A stretch of 37,867 nt of DNA from a virus. The DNA lies in IMG/VR virus record IMGVR_UViG_3300043398_000054, positions 1 to 37,867 of that record. One strand, written 5' to 3'. Positions 29,476-37,264 of this stretch are shown here, in pieces; the first letter of the stretch is position 1, and every line of letters starts with the position of its first letter. Made by a program: the position numbers and the translations under genes. The notes below the pieces were generated by a model. That model did not search any database and had not been told where the DNA came from. It worked only from the letters and a program-made list of their open reading frames with translations.

Positions 29476-29724
29476 TTAGTCGGCTTGCGCCTCGATGTCG
29501 GTGGGTGCCACGCCGTTGGCGAGGTTGATCTGCCCGACGATGAAATGCACGACCTTCGTGCTGCCCATGCGCTCATAAGTCTTGAGCACAGCGTCAATGC
29601 CGCCATCCGTCACAGCGGGCTGGCTGAATCGGGTGATCAAAGATTCAAGGATGGCCGCACCGCGCTTGTCGGTCTCGAAGATCTCGCGGAACAGTTCCGG
29701 GGTTACCTCTACGGGGCGGCTCAT
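29476..29724 (-). CDS. Bbp19-like small head protein
   Basis: An 82-aa protein between portal and scaffold. LFREIFETDKRGAAILESLI, RFSQPAV and YERMGSTKVVHFIVGQINLA match my memory of the Bbp19-like family found beside portal genes in podophages such as Bordetella BPP-1. The role is unknown, presumably head assembly. It overlaps the portal stop by 4 bp. Confidence 0.7.
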   Translation of the reverse strand: MSRPVEVTPELFREIFETDKRGAAILESLITRFSQPAVTDGGIDAVLKTYERMGSTKVVHFIVGQINLANGVAPTDIEAQAD

Positions 29725-31325
29725 GCTGCGGCCGCCTGCTTGATCAGGGCCTCACCGGCTGCACCCTGCATCTGAGCCGACTGTTGCTGTTCCTGCTGTT
29801 TCTGCTGGGCTGCGGCATTCGCTTTGCGGCGGGCGGTAACCTCGTCCTGGCTGCGGATCAGCTTGGCGGGCACGCCAAGGGCGGATGCCTTCTCGCGTTG
29901 GGTCTCTTCCATGTCCACCAGATCGATCAGCGTGGGGTCAACATCCATGGCTTGGGCCAGTCCCATCAGGAATGTGTCGATGGCCGTGACTTCCTCCAGG
30001 CGCTGGGCACGGGCCAAGGGCGACACATACTTCACGGTGAAGTTCTTATTGCGCAGGCTGTCCGGTGCGCGGCCGAGGATGCCGGCGCGATAAGCAATGT
30101 TGAAACAGCGCTCGATCAGCGGCTGCAGGAACTCGGCTTGCAGGCGGCCAAAGATGGGGCCGAGCTGCTGGCGGATCAGTTGGACCCGAGCGTGCACCTC
30201 GGTGGCTGTCATGGCGGGGCCATCCTGGGGGTGCAGCTGGTCGGCCATCAGGATTTTGCGGATGCTGGCCTGCAGGCGCTCAGCCTTCGCGAACGACACA
30301 TTGAAGTCCGCGCCCGTGGTCAGGGCCTCCATGTTCTTGGTGTCTGCCATCATGACCATCTTGCGCGGGCCGATCTTCACCGTCTTGGGGTTCAGCACGC
30401 CGTCGTCTACCGCTTTCCACATGCCTGACACCGCAATGTCCAGGCTGGCCAGTTCCAGTTCTTGGATCTGGTTCAGGGTCTTGATGTCGGGGAGCGCGTC
30501 GGAGCCCAGACCGGTGGCGTAGGGTGTGCCGGGGATCAGGCGCCAGCGTGGCACAGCACAAGGGAACTCGTCATAGCCCGACTCGCGCACCATGTGCTTG
30601 GTGACCACTTCATGGTGGCAGCTGGCGAATGGCTTGTTCTTGGCCAGGGCTGGGCCCACAACATGCACGGCGCGGGGGTAGATGGCCCAGACAAAACCGA
30701 CCTTTTCGCCCATTGCTGCACCGCCTTGGCGGTACTTGTCCTGCAGTTGGGTGGATAGCTTCTCCAGCCCGTATTCATTGACGGCCTGCTCCAGGGTCAA
30801 CTCAAACTCGCGGTAGATGATGTCCACCCGGCCGCCGGGCTTGCTGGTGGCGATGTAGCACTGAGCCAGCGGCCACTGCTCGAAGTGGTAGCCGCCCTCT
30901 TCTTTCTCGTCCACGTACAGCACAAACCAGCCGGCTGGCACCATGTCGCTGTGGCACTCACCCGCGGCGGCATCGAAGTTGGCGGCGTGGATGTTCTCGA
31001 AGATGATGCGCGCGGCGTTGTCAAAGAACCGGTTTTCCTCGTCGTTCTCGCCGTCCACCTTGAGGCCAAACCAGATCGAATTGGCTGGGTGCATTCCTGA
31101 TGCGAAGCCCGACGAAGCGATGCGGCCGGCGTCAATGGCGGTGCTGTCAAAGATCCGGGCCTTCTTGTTCTGGGCATCGGTGGCGCTGACAGTGTTGCCC
31201 TGGAACCCGTGGCTGCGCTCTGGCGCCATGTAGTCGAACACATCCCGCCAGACGGTCTCGTGTGGGTTGCGGTCAGATTTGAGCTGCGCCAGGCGGCGGC
31301 AGTCTTGTTCGGCTACTTCGGACAA
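29721..31325 (-). CDS. Portal (head-tail connector) protein
   Basis: A 534-aa podovirus head-to-tail connector. It shows RNPHETVWRDVFDYMAPERS, ARIFDSTAIDAGRIASSGFA, NRFFDNAARIIFENIHAANF, ASCHHEVVTKHMV, and MTATEVHARVQLIRQQLGPIFG, all characteristic of the T7 gp8-like dodecameric portal. The C-terminal tail is Gln/Ala-rich. The length is usual. It forms the packaging vertex for the terminase at 13968-16025. Confidence 0.92.
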   Translation of the reverse strand: MSEVAEQDCRRLAQLKSDRNPHETVWRDVFDYMAPERSHGFQGNTVSATDAQNKKARIFDSTAIDAGRIASSGFASGMHPANSIWFGLKVDGENDEENRFFDNAARIIFENIHAANFDAAAGECHSDMVPAGWFVLYVDEKEEGGYHFEQWPLAQCYIATSKPGGRVDIIYREFELTLEQAVNEYGLEKLSTQLQDKYRQGGAAMGEKVGFVWAIYPRAVHVVGPALAKNKPFASCHHEVVTKHMVRESGYDEFPCAVPRWRLIPGTPYATGLGSDALPDIKTLNQIQELELASLDIAVSGMWKAVDDGVLNPKTVKIGPRKMVMMADTKNMEALTTGADFNVSFAKAERLQASIRKILMADQLHPQDGPAMTATEVHARVQLIRQQLGPIFGRLQAEFLQPLIERCFNIAYRAGILGRAPDSLRNKNFTVKYVSPLARAQRLEEVTAIDTFLMGLAQAMDVDPTLIDLVDMEETQREKASALGVPAKLIRSQDEVTARRKANAAAQQKQQEQQQSAQMQGAAGEALIKQAAAA

Positions 31326-31328
31326 GGG

Positions 31329-31532
31329 TTATCCCCCCAAGGTTGTTTTGCCGGCTCCAATGGCTGACGCTGCCAAACCCGCGCCGGTACTCAGCGCGCT
31401 TTGGCGCTTGGCGTTGCGGCGCGCGGCAGTTTCGGCGTTGGCTTTAGCCTGCGCTTCGGCGGCCGTAGCGTCAGCTTCGGCCTTCGGGTCGGTCCTTACG
31501 ACCGGCGGGACATCCGGCTTGGGAAAGCACAT
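31329..31532 (-). CDS. Small Ala-rich structural-block protein
   Basis: A 67-aa protein just before the portal gene: N-terminal MCFPKPDVPPVVRTDPKAEA, a charged Ala-rich helix, and a small-residue C-terminus (LSTGAGLAASAIGAGKTTLG). Proteins of this look occur next to podophage portal genes. Function unknown. The GAGKTT string is not a true P-loop because the context is too short. Confidence 0.7.
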   Translation of the reverse strand: MCFPKPDVPPVVRTDPKAEADATAAEAQAKANAETAARRNAKRQSALSTGAGLAASAIGAGKTTLGG

Positions 31533-31535
31533 GGC

Positions 31536-31931
31536 TCAGAACTTCGGGGCTGCGGGGTTGGTGCCATAGGTGTGTGGCACATACCACCCCTGCTTGGTCA
31601 GCACGGGCGAGGTGATCGTGGCCTTGTCCAGGCTGTCGATGTCGGGAAGCTCTTCGGCTACGGCGCGGGCTGGGTTCTGGGCACGGGACACGTTCTGCAC
31701 GGCAACGGTCAAGGCGTCGATCTGGGCAGCCTGGGCCGCGATCATGGCACGAAGCTCGGCAGGACTCAGTTCATCCCCATCAGTTGCGCCACCGTCCGTG
31801 GTGCCGATCGCCTGGAAGGCGTCGGCGGGAGGTGTTCCGCCAGCGGCTGGAGCTTGCGCGCCGGTTGCTGGGGCTGTGGGGGTTGGGGTTTCGCCTGGGG
31901 TCTGAACTGCGCGGGTGGTCTTGGCGGTCAT
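31536..31931 (-). CDS. Structural-block protein with Pro/Ala/Thr linker
   Basis: A 131-aa protein opening the head gene group. The first 55 residues are a Pro/Ala/Thr/Gly-rich flexible linker. Residues 56-90 are a helical repeat (SPAELRAMIAAQAAQIDALT), and the end is ITSPVLTKQGWYVPHTYGTN. Possibly virion-associated. The N-terminal linker contains one of two copies of a 21-bp direct repeat that recurs 81 bp upstream in the leader. Function unknown. Confidence 0.6.
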   Translation of the reverse strand: MTAKTTRAVQTPGETPTPTAPATGAQAPAAGGTPPADAFQAIGTTDGGATDGDELSPAELRAMIAAQAAQIDALTVAVQNVSRAQNPARAVAEELPDIDSLDKATITSPVLTKQGWYVPHTYGTNPAAPKF

Positions 31932-31962
31932 GGTCTTCCTTCCGGTTGCTGGGGCTGTGGGG
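31861..31962. repeat. Direct repeat pair, 81-bp period
   Basis: CCGGTTGCTGGGGCTGTGGG plus one more G occurs at 31861-31881 and again at 31942-31962. The first copy is inside the 131-aa gene, the second just upstream of its start. It suggests a local duplication that created or extended the Pro/Ala-rich N-terminus. Confidence 0.75.
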
Positions 31963-32010
31963 TTGAGAAGCCCGCAGTGTTCGTCAGCCAGCCAGACGGA
32001 ATCCCAACAT

Positions 32011-32265
32011 TCAAGCCTTTGCCCGGGCAGCGCTCAGCAAGTCCTCCACGTTGAGCGGTAAGGCTTCGCGGGGTAGCTGCATCACTTGGCACCAGAAATT
32101 AACCAGCCGCTCGCCATCAGCATGCCTGGGCTCTGCATCCTGCAGCCTCCAACCCATGACTGTGGAGCGCGGCACGTCGATCGCCGCCGCAACCGTGGCC
32201 ACGTTGTAGCCCTTGCCCTGAAGCTCGGCCAGTGTTCTGAACCAGTCCACGCGCACCCGGCTCAT
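32011..32265 (-). CDS. Helix-turn-helix protein at early/late boundary
   Basis: An 84-aa protein with an HTH at about residues 20-42 (GYNVATVAAAIDVPRSTVMG). It is the last gene of the replication arm before a 79-bp gap (31932-32010) and the head genes, the place where a late regulator could sit. Repressor, activator and antiterminator roles are all open. It overlaps the upstream gene by 4 bp. Confidence 0.7.
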   Translation of the reverse strand: MSRVRVDWFRTLAELQGKGYNVATVAAAIDVPRSTVMGWRLQDAEPRHADGERLVNFWCQVMQLPREALPLNVEDLLSAARAKA

Positions 32266-32459
32266 AGAATCCCCAAATGCGCGTGCGCGCGCGAGTCGGT
32301 CAGGGTGAAGGGATCATGTGCCCGCGCCGGGATTGCATAAAAGTCCACAGCCTCCATCCGCACAGATGTGACGATGACAGCTTTCAGGGCTTGCTGGCCC
32401 GGTTCCGGGTTCGGTTGCACCTTCTCCACGATCAGCACTGTGGTTGTTTGGGTATTCAT
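32262..32459 (-). CDS. Small hypothetical protein
   Basis: A 65-aa protein starting MNTQTTTVLIVEKVQPNPEP. The ATG at 32459 overlaps the upstream stop by ATGA; the longer in-frame reading from 32621 is a shadow of the nuclease-like gene. It has mixed strand character (KAVIVTSVRMEAVDFYAIP). Function unknown. Confidence 0.55.
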   Translation of the reverse strand: MNTQTTTVLIVEKVQPNPEPGQQALKAVIVTSVRMEAVDFYAIPARAHDPFTLTDSRAHAHLGIL

Positions 32460-32761
32460 GCCCTTATGCCTTTCTGGAACTGGGTGATCAGGCGCTGGAT
32501 GGTGATTGCCAGGGCGTCTAGCTCGTCCATCTTCTTGAGGATCCAAATGCGCTTTTGGCCGTGGATGCCCAGCAATGGGCCGCGGTGGCAGCTGGCGCAC
32601 AGGGCTGTGGAGGTGAACCATTGGCCCTGTTTGATCTCATGGGCTTCGCTGGGCTGGGCTTCTCCCCCGCCGGTGTCACATACCGAGCAGGGGAGCAGCT
32701 TCACCAGTCGGACGTATTCACGCTCGGCCGTGGTCTGAGGGGTCTTGTTCTTGGACTGCAT
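32456..32761 (-). CDS. HNH/Ref-like zinc-binding nuclease candidate
   Basis: A 101-aa protein with a Cys-x-x-Cys pair (PCSVCDTGG), then EAHEIKQGQ, and a second CxxCH motif (ALCASCHRGPLLGIHG). This spacing is seen in HNH-superfamily proteins such as the phage P1 Ref-like group, where the zinc knuckle frames the His-metal site. It lies among recombination genes of the replication arm. Nuclease activity is inferred from pattern only. Confidence 0.65.
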   Translation of the reverse strand: MQSKNKTPQTTAEREYVRLVKLLPCSVCDTGGGEAQPSEAHEIKQGQWFTSTALCASCHRGPLLGIHGQKRIWILKKMDELDALAITIQRLITQFQKGIRA

Positions 32762-32764
32762 CGG

Positions 32765-32820
32765 ATACTATGAATTTGATAGCTGCTTGCGCACTGTTTA
32801 TGAGGGCTAGCCGCTGATTT
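32765..32820. repeat. ATAGCTGC-type palindromic repeat, intergenic copy
   Basis: ATGAATTTGATAGCTGCTTG-CGC ... GAGGGCTAGCCGCTGATTT fills the gap between the HNH/Ref-like gene and the DUF1367-like gene. It resembles the GATAGCTGCTAGCGC...GCTAGAGGC elements that I recall as abundant in Comamonadaceae genomes. Related copies lie at 36929-36978 and weakly at 16935-16975. Confidence 0.6.
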
Positions 32821-33289
32821 ATTGGAATTCCTGCAGAAAGTTCTCTACGCAGCGATACCGGCCCACGTCATCCAGGTGCGGCCACAGCGTTGCCTGGGCG
32901 TGGGCGGTCCAGAGGAACGTGTCCACGGCGCGGTGCAGATCCTGAAAATCGTTCTCGTCCATGCTGTCGAAGTCCAGGGACCGGGGGATGGCGTGCAGCT
33001 GGCCGCTGAATCCGGGCACGAAGTCGGCATAGCCGGCGCCCATCACCAGCCAGTAACGCAGCTTGTCCAGCTCGGTGAATGTCTCGGTGCGCGACAGCAG
33101 GCTGTTCAGCTTGGCAAAGAACAGACGGTGATGGGCTGGGCTGCGCGGCAGGCGGTAGCTGAATGTCAGCGTCTGTCCGATCTCCAGGTTCTCCACCAGC
33201 TTGCGCCACTTGGCATAGGCGCGCTGGCCCTTCTCGTCCAGGCCCTGCAGCTTGCCCTGGTTGTTTTTTAGGATGGTGATGTGGCTCAT
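32819..33289 (-). CDS. DUF1367-like phage protein
   Basis: A 156-aa protein starting MSHITILKNNQGKLQGLDEK at 33289. The middle part LPRSPAHHRLFFAKLNSLLS and the C-terminal DDVGRYRCVENFLQEFQ follow the pattern of DUF1367 proteins found in lambdoid replication/recombination regions. The biochemical role of the family is unknown to me. The longer reading from 33400 lacks homologous character. It overlaps the small upstream gene by 4 bp. Confidence 0.7.
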   Translation of the reverse strand: MSHITILKNNQGKLQGLDEKGQRAYAKWRKLVENLEIGQTLTFSYRLPRSPAHHRLFFAKLNSLLSRTETFTELDKLRYWLVMGAGYADFVPGFSGQLHAIPRSLDFDSMDENDFQDLHRAVDTFLWTAHAQATLWPHLDDVGRYRCVENFLQEFQ

Positions 33290-33435
33290 GGACGCACCTC
33301 GCAGATCCGCAGCAGCAGGTCGCCCAGCGGGATGACTTGCCCCACCCGGGCGCGGAACATGTCCAGGGGCAATGTCAGGTTGATGGTGACCACGTGCCAA
33401 TTGCCGCGGCCCTTGGGTTTGCAGATCAGGGTCAT
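33286..33435 (-). CDS. 49-aa hypothetical protein
   Basis: Small coupled gene: ATG 33435 overlaps the upstream stop, and its end overlaps the next start. The product begins MTLICKPKGRGNWHVVTINL and has strand-rich character (LPLDMFRARVGQVIPLGDLL). No family recognised. Confidence 0.55.
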   Translation of the reverse strand: MTLICKPKGRGNWHVVTINLTLPLDMFRARVGQVIPLGDLLLRICEVRP

Positions 33436-33845
33436 GCTTGATCTACCTTCACAAGATAGGAGAACTCCCACTCGCCGGGGTCACCAGCAAGGCCGGCACG
33501 CGATGGGTGAGGATCAAACACGATTTGTCCATTGCATCCAACCACTGCATGCATGACGCCGTTACCGCGCGGGGATGGTCCGGCAATTTCGTGATAGACA
33601 TCCCCTACTTCCCCAAAAAACAAAGCCCCGCCGCGTGCCGGCATGGTCATGTATGCATACCCATGTTTGCGGCAAAAGGCCTGCAACATGTCCCAGTAAT
33701 CGCTGGGGTCGTTTTGCGCCAACGCGTAAAAGTGCGGCACCTCAGTGATCGGTAACTCCAGCAATGAAGCCACGACTGCACGCTGGCAATCTCCGTACTG
33801 CCCAATCTCAGGGCGGTGCACAAACTCTTGATCTACTGGTTTCAT
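33432..33845 (-). CDS. Papain-like cysteine peptidase fold protein
   Basis: A 137-aa protein with a possible catalytic triad in papain-like order: Cys20 in YGDCQRAVVASLLELPI, His99 in GVMHAVVG, and Asp111 in VFDPHPSRAG. The motif set (NC/DC-x-x-A-x-x-ASLLELP; HAVV; DPHPS) is shared by uncharacterised phage proteins in replication regions. It might be a peptidase, deamidase or transglutaminase-like enzyme; substrate unknown. The ATG at 33845 overlaps the resolvase stop by ATGA. Confidence 0.72.
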   Translation of the reverse strand: MKPVDQEFVHRPEIGQYGDCQRAVVASLLELPITEVPHFYALAQNDPSDYWDMLQAFCRKHGYAYMTMPARGGALFFGEVGDVYHEIAGPSPRGNGVMHAVVGCNGQIVFDPHPSRAGLAGDPGEWEFSYLVKVDQA

Positions 33846-34342
33846 GCCACCTCCCGCATCAGCCAGTGCCCAATCAGGATCGACTCGGCGCGGTTGTGGT
33901 CCTTCATGCGCGTGACCGGCGCCGTGGGGTATAGGCGCTGCGCGGTGGCACGGCTGGCGTCCTTGTCGGTGCCCAGGCCAAAGAACTTCTTCCAGTCGCG
34001 CGGGTTTACGATGTGCATGCCGTCCGCAGCCACTCGGCCGCCCACCAGCGCCCGGATGGCGCCGAAGGTATCGAATTGGCTGGCCACCGTCTGGGCGGGC
34101 AGCGTGGGCATGGGGATGGGCCGCTCGATGCAGGCGTGCACCGATTCCTGGGCGAAGCTGTGGCGGGCGGACCAGTCGGCCAGCAGTGCGGCCAGCGCGG
34201 GAGCATCCAGCCAGCGCAGCATCTTGCCGGTGGCCTGGCCATTGCCACACACCGGCAGGTCGCTGCATTCCAGCAGGCCGCGCTCGGGACTCAGGAGGGA
34301 GATTGCACCGGTCAGGCCGGGGTCGCATCCGATGATGATCAC
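33842..34342 (-). CDS. RuvC-like Holliday junction resolvase
   Basis: A 166-aa RNase H-fold resolvase starting at GTG 34342, which overlaps the DnaB stop as GTGA. Catalytic acidic residues fit RuvC: Asp7 (IIGCDPGLTGAISLL), Glu73 (HACIERP), and Asp148-His149 with Glu153 at the C-terminus (KDHNRAESILIGHW). It would resolve branched DNA before packaging. The length is normal for RuvC. Confidence 0.88.
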   Translation of the reverse strand: MIIIGCDPGLTGAISLLSPERGLLECSDLPVCGNGQATGKMLRWLDAPALAALLADWSARHSFAQESVHACIERPIPMPTLPAQTVASQFDTFGAIRALVGGRVAADGMHIVNPRDWKKFFGLGTDKDASRATAQRLYPTAPVTRMKDHNRAESILIGHWLMREVA

Positions 34343-35763
34343 AGCTCGGGCCCTCCCTTTGTGCGCGCCATGCTGCTGGGGCGTTCGCCCACCCAGTCGC
34401 AGAACCGCATGGTCTGGCCCAGGAATCGCGCGTCCATCAGGCCGCAGGCGCCGCCGCGGTGCTTGGCCAGGATCAGCTCGGCGAAGTCCTTCCACTCCAC
34501 ATCCATATCGGGCTTCGCCTGGTAGGGGCGATGCACGAACAGCACCACGTCGGCGTCCTGCTCGATGTCGCCGGACTCGCGGAGGTCGGCCAGGATGGGG
34601 CGCTGATTCGGGCGCTTTTCCACCTCGCGGTTCAGTTGGGCCAGCAGGAGGATGGCAATGTCCAGCTCCTTGGCCAGGGCCTTGATACCGCGGCTGATTT
34701 CGCCGATCTTCTCGGCCCGGCTGGCGCGGTGGTTAATGCTCTCCATCAGCCCGATGTAGTCCACCACCAGCACCGCCAGGCCGTGCCGGCGCTTGAGCGC
34801 ACGCGCCTTGGCCCGCACCTGGTTGATGGTCAGGGCCGACTGGTCGCTCACGTACAGCGGCACCAGGCGCAGTTCCTCTACCGTCTTCGACAGCTCAGCC
34901 CAGTCGAAATCATTCATGCGTTCGGGGCGCAGCACCTTGTCGTAACGGATGCCGGAGCGCATTGACACGCGGCGCTCCTGCACTTCGTCCTTGGTCATTT
35001 CCATGGACATCACGCCCACGGGCTTGCCTTCGTTGGTGGCCACATGCTCGGCTATGGACATCGCCAGCGCAGTCTTGCCCATGGATGGGCGGCCGGCTAC
35101 CACGTACACCTTGCCCGGGCGCAGGCCGCCGTTCAGTTTCTCGTCCAGGCCCACCAGGCCGGTGGGGATGAAGTCGGCAGCACCCTGGCCGTCATGGCGG
35201 TTCTGGATGCTGTCCAGCACCATCACCACGCCCGCATCGCTGCTTTGCCAGTCGTCGCGGGGCGCGCCCTGGTCACCGATGGCGAACACCTTCTGCTGCA
35301 CCTCGTCCAGCAACTCCACCACGGTGCGCTTGCCTGGGTTGAAGGCGGCCGTGGCAATCTCGTCGCTGGCGCTGACCAGGCGGCGCAGCAAGGAGCGCTC
35401 CCGAACGATCTCGGCATAACGGTGCAGGTTGGCGGCGCTGGGCAGGTACTGGGCCAGCTGGTTCAGGTACTCCAAGCCGCCGGCATCCGTGGCCTTGCCC
35501 TGGCGCTGCAGGTGCTCGAACACGGTTACCACATCGGCCGGCTTGCAAGCGTTGGTCAGGCTGGCGATTGCCGCGAAGATCAGCTGGTGCTCGGCGCGGT
35601 AGAAGTCGGAATCCTGCAGCAGGTCGCCAACCCGGTCCAGACCGGCACTGTCCAGCAGCAGGGCTCCCAGCACGCCAGACTCGGCCTCTACGCTGTGGGG
35701 TGGCACGCGCAGCTGGGCGATGTCGTACTCGCTGGGTGGGGTGAAATCGGCGCGGGCGTTCAT
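34339..35763 (-). CDS. dnaB: Replicative DNA helicase, DnaB family
   Basis: A 474-aa hexameric helicase. The N-terminal domain (about 1-140) starts YDIAQLRVPPHSVEAESGVL, as in DnaB. The C-terminal RecA-like core has Walker A GRPSMGKTAL with Lys230-Thr231, VGVMSMEMTKDEV, and VLVVDYIGLME (Walker B). LADLRESGDIEQDADVVLFV and the HRGG motif follow (AKHRGGACG). It unwinds phage DNA at the fork. It follows the DUF1376 protein, probably its loader or initiator, with 4-bp overlap. Confidence 0.95.
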   Translation of the reverse strand: MNARADFTPPSEYDIAQLRVPPHSVEAESGVLGALLLDSAGLDRVGDLLQDSDFYRAEHQLIFAAIASLTNACKPADVVTVFEHLQRQGKATDAGGLEYLNQLAQYLPSAANLHRYAEIVRERSLLRRLVSASDEIATAAFNPGKRTVVELLDEVQQKVFAIGDQGAPRDDWQSSDAGVVMVLDSIQNRHDGQGAADFIPTGLVGLDEKLNGGLRPGKVYVVAGRPSMGKTALAMSIAEHVATNEGKPVGVMSMEMTKDEVQERRVSMRSGIRYDKVLRPERMNDFDWAELSKTVEELRLVPLYVSDQSALTINQVRAKARALKRRHGLAVLVVDYIGLMESINHRASRAEKIGEISRGIKALAKELDIAILLLAQLNREVEKRPNQRPILADLRESGDIEQDADVVLFVHRPYQAKPDMDVEWKDFAELILAKHRGGACGLMDARFLGQTMRFCDWVGERPSSMARTKGGPEL

Positions 35764-36569
35764 TGGGTGTCTCCGGTTTGGGTTTGTTCAATGACCTTCT
35801 GCATGCCCTTTGCGGACAGCAGGTACTCGAAGCTGCAACGCCAGTTCTGGTGCTCGGGTGACCGTGGGCCACGCCCCATCACGAAGTCGTTACCCCGTGC
35901 CCGATTGAAAAACTCACGGGCCCAGGCCAGCATTTCGTCGTCGTTGGTGGCGCGGTGGGTGCCGTCCTTGCGCTTGCTGGTCAGCACCCAGTCACGGAAG
36001 TCCCGGGCGGCCTGCTGGCGGTCGGTGTTCATCACGGCTACGCCCGGCAGTTCGGGCAGGATTTCGTGCCAGAGGTCGATCAGCGCCTGCATCCAGGTCG
36101 GCAGTTCAGCCGACAGAGGAGCTTTAGCTCCTTTCTTCTTTCTGGGTTTGGTGTCTGGTGTCTGGTTACTGGGAGCATTGCCATCGCTATGCGAACGCAT
36201 AGCTGATGCATCATGCGTTTGTGATGCGTCCGCATTGCCATCGGATAGCGAACGCTGTGCGCCCCAGCGTGCGTTCGCACTTGCGGAAGCCTTGCGTTGT
36301 TTGTCCTGGTAACGTGTGATTTCTCGGTCGCATCGGGTCTGTGCCCATCCGGAATCTGTGCTGGTGAAGAACTCGCGCAACACGTCCTGCAGCGCCTCTT
36401 TTTCTTCCTTGGACCGGGCACCGATCAGCCGGGCCACTTGGTCATCAGGCAGGGCTGATTCGCGGGTGTAGTACACGTCCAGCAGCCGGGTGTAGATACC
36501 GTGCTCCAGCAGGGACAGGTGGGCTGTGTCTTTGAGGTAGTCGCCAATGTGGCGTTCGTAGTAGTTCAT
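35760..36569 (-). CDS. DUF1376 replication initiation/helicase-loader-like protein
   Basis: A 269-aa protein starting MNYYERHIGDYLKDTAHLSL, the classic DUF1376/YdaU opening (winged-helix-like, about residues 1-95, including LLEHGIYTRLLDVYYTRESA). A Ser/Asp/Lys-rich linker (about 105-155, containing a KPRKKKG patch) leads to a C-terminal helical domain (WMQALIDLWHEILPELPG). Such proteins act as phage replication initiators or helicase loaders next to dnaB, and here the gene overlaps dnaB by 4 bp. The origin may lie in or near this gene, but I see no clear iterons. Confidence 0.85.
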   Translation of the reverse strand: MNYYERHIGDYLKDTAHLSLLEHGIYTRLLDVYYTRESALPDDQVARLIGARSKEEKEALQDVLREFFTSTDSGWAQTRCDREITRYQDKQRKASASANARWGAQRSLSDGNADASQTHDASAMRSHSDGNAPSNQTPDTKPRKKKGAKAPLSAELPTWMQALIDLWHEILPELPGVAVMNTDRQQAARDFRDWVLTSKRKDGTHRATNDDEMLAWAREFFNRARGNDFVMGRGPRSPEHQNWRCSFEYLLSAKGMQKVIEQTQTGDTQ

Positions 36570-36790
36570 GGTTCCAGTGCCATCCTGGCCATGGCCTGTG
36601 CGTGGGACTCGCCCTGCTGATCGAAGTAGCAGCCCTCCATAGCAGCCACCTTGGCAGCGGAACGGCCCTTGATGGCCTCGTTCTGAGCCTGCAGCCACTG
36701 CTCTGCTGCTTGGCGGTTCCCGCAGGCATAGGCGTGCTCCATACGCAGGCCGCAGTCCTTGATGTAGTCCTCGCGTTCGGCGTCGGTCAT
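36566..36790 (-). CDS. Small hypothetical replication-arm protein
   Basis: A 74-aa protein (MTDAEREDYIKDCGLRMEHA; EQWLQAQNEAIKGRSAAKVA) of helical character with three Cys. It is coupled to the CII-like gene and the DUF1376 gene by 4-bp overlaps. No motif recognised. Confidence 0.6.
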   Translation of the reverse strand: MTDAEREDYIKDCGLRMEHAYACGNRQAAEQWLQAQNEAIKGRSAAKVAAMEGCYFDQQGESHAQAMARMALEP

Positions 36791-37179
36791 GCTGCCGCCC
36801 TGGCGCTCTGGATGCGCTGCAGCTGTGTCTGGATGGCGGTCAGGCCCTGCACCGCTTCTATGAACTTGGATTGCAGCTCCGCCTCTTGGGACTCCACATC
36901 CACAGGCTGGGCCTTGTAACCAGTGTCAAATGCTACAAAGTTCATAGCTGCGTGCACTTGATTCGCGCGGGCTAGGCGAAGAATCATCAGGAAATGCTCG
37001 GGGCTCAGCTTCTCCCGACGTGATGGGTTCAGGCAATCGCGCAACCAGCCTGCAGCCTGGTCGATAGGCAGCTCAGGGCGAAGCGTTGGCCCCACCTTTT
37101 TGAAGCCGCCCAAGGCAGTAACAGCGCTCAGCAGCGCATCGTTTACCGACTCAAAGCACTCACCAATTTCGAGTTGCAT
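36787..37179 (-). CDS. CII-like phage regulator (CP76 type)
   Basis: A 130-aa protein resembling the phage regulatory protein CII/CP76 family: SVNDALLSAVTALGGFKKVG, a proline-rich turn, AAGWLRDCLNPSRREKLSPE, and LRLARANQVHAAMNF. In the lytic-lysogenic decision such a protein activates lysogenic promoters. It is expressed from the leftward early promoter right after the Cro operon head. ATG 37179 follows AAGG. A degenerate comamonad-type repeat lies inside the coding sequence (36929-36978). Confidence 0.7.
   Translation of the reverse strand: MQLEIGECFESVNDALLSAVTALGGFKKVGPTLRPELPIDQAAGWLRDCLNPSRREKLSPEHFLMILRLARANQVHAAMNFVAFDTGYKAQPVDVESQEAELQSKFIEAVQGLTAIQTQLQRIQSARAAA
36929..36978. repeat. 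ATAGCTGC-type palindromic repeat inside CII-like gene
   Basis: AATGCTACAAAGTTCATAGC then TGCGTGCAC ... GCGCGGGCTAGGCG matches the plan of the intergenic copy at 32765-32820 (…ATAGCTGC-TGC-C…GGGCTAG-CG). It is translated in frame as part of LARANQVHAAMNFVAF. Confidence 0.55.
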
Positions 37180-37238
37180 AGGCACCTTTCCGGGCTCGTC
37201 CGTTATTCACGGACACCCACGTACAGACGTTTTTGGAC

Positions 37239-37264
37239 AAAAAAAAGACACTGGCGGTCATGTC
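37239..37264 (-). terminator. Weak terminator candidate (tR1-like)
   Basis: On the minus strand a short GACA/TGTC hairpin (37247-37264) precedes eight Ts (37246-37239). It lies between the Cro operon head and the CII-like gene, where lambda has tR1. The stem is weak (4-5 bp), so it would at best attenuate. Confidence 0.35.

Noticed and set aside
31329-31532. P-loop NTPase suggested by GAGKTT in the 67-aa protein
   Set aside because: The protein is too short, the motif is at the C-terminus, and no surrounding ATPase fold is present.
35044-36312. 422-codon plus-strand frame opposite dnaB and DUF1376 genes
   Set aside because: An antisense shadow of the dnaB coding frame with no initiation signals.
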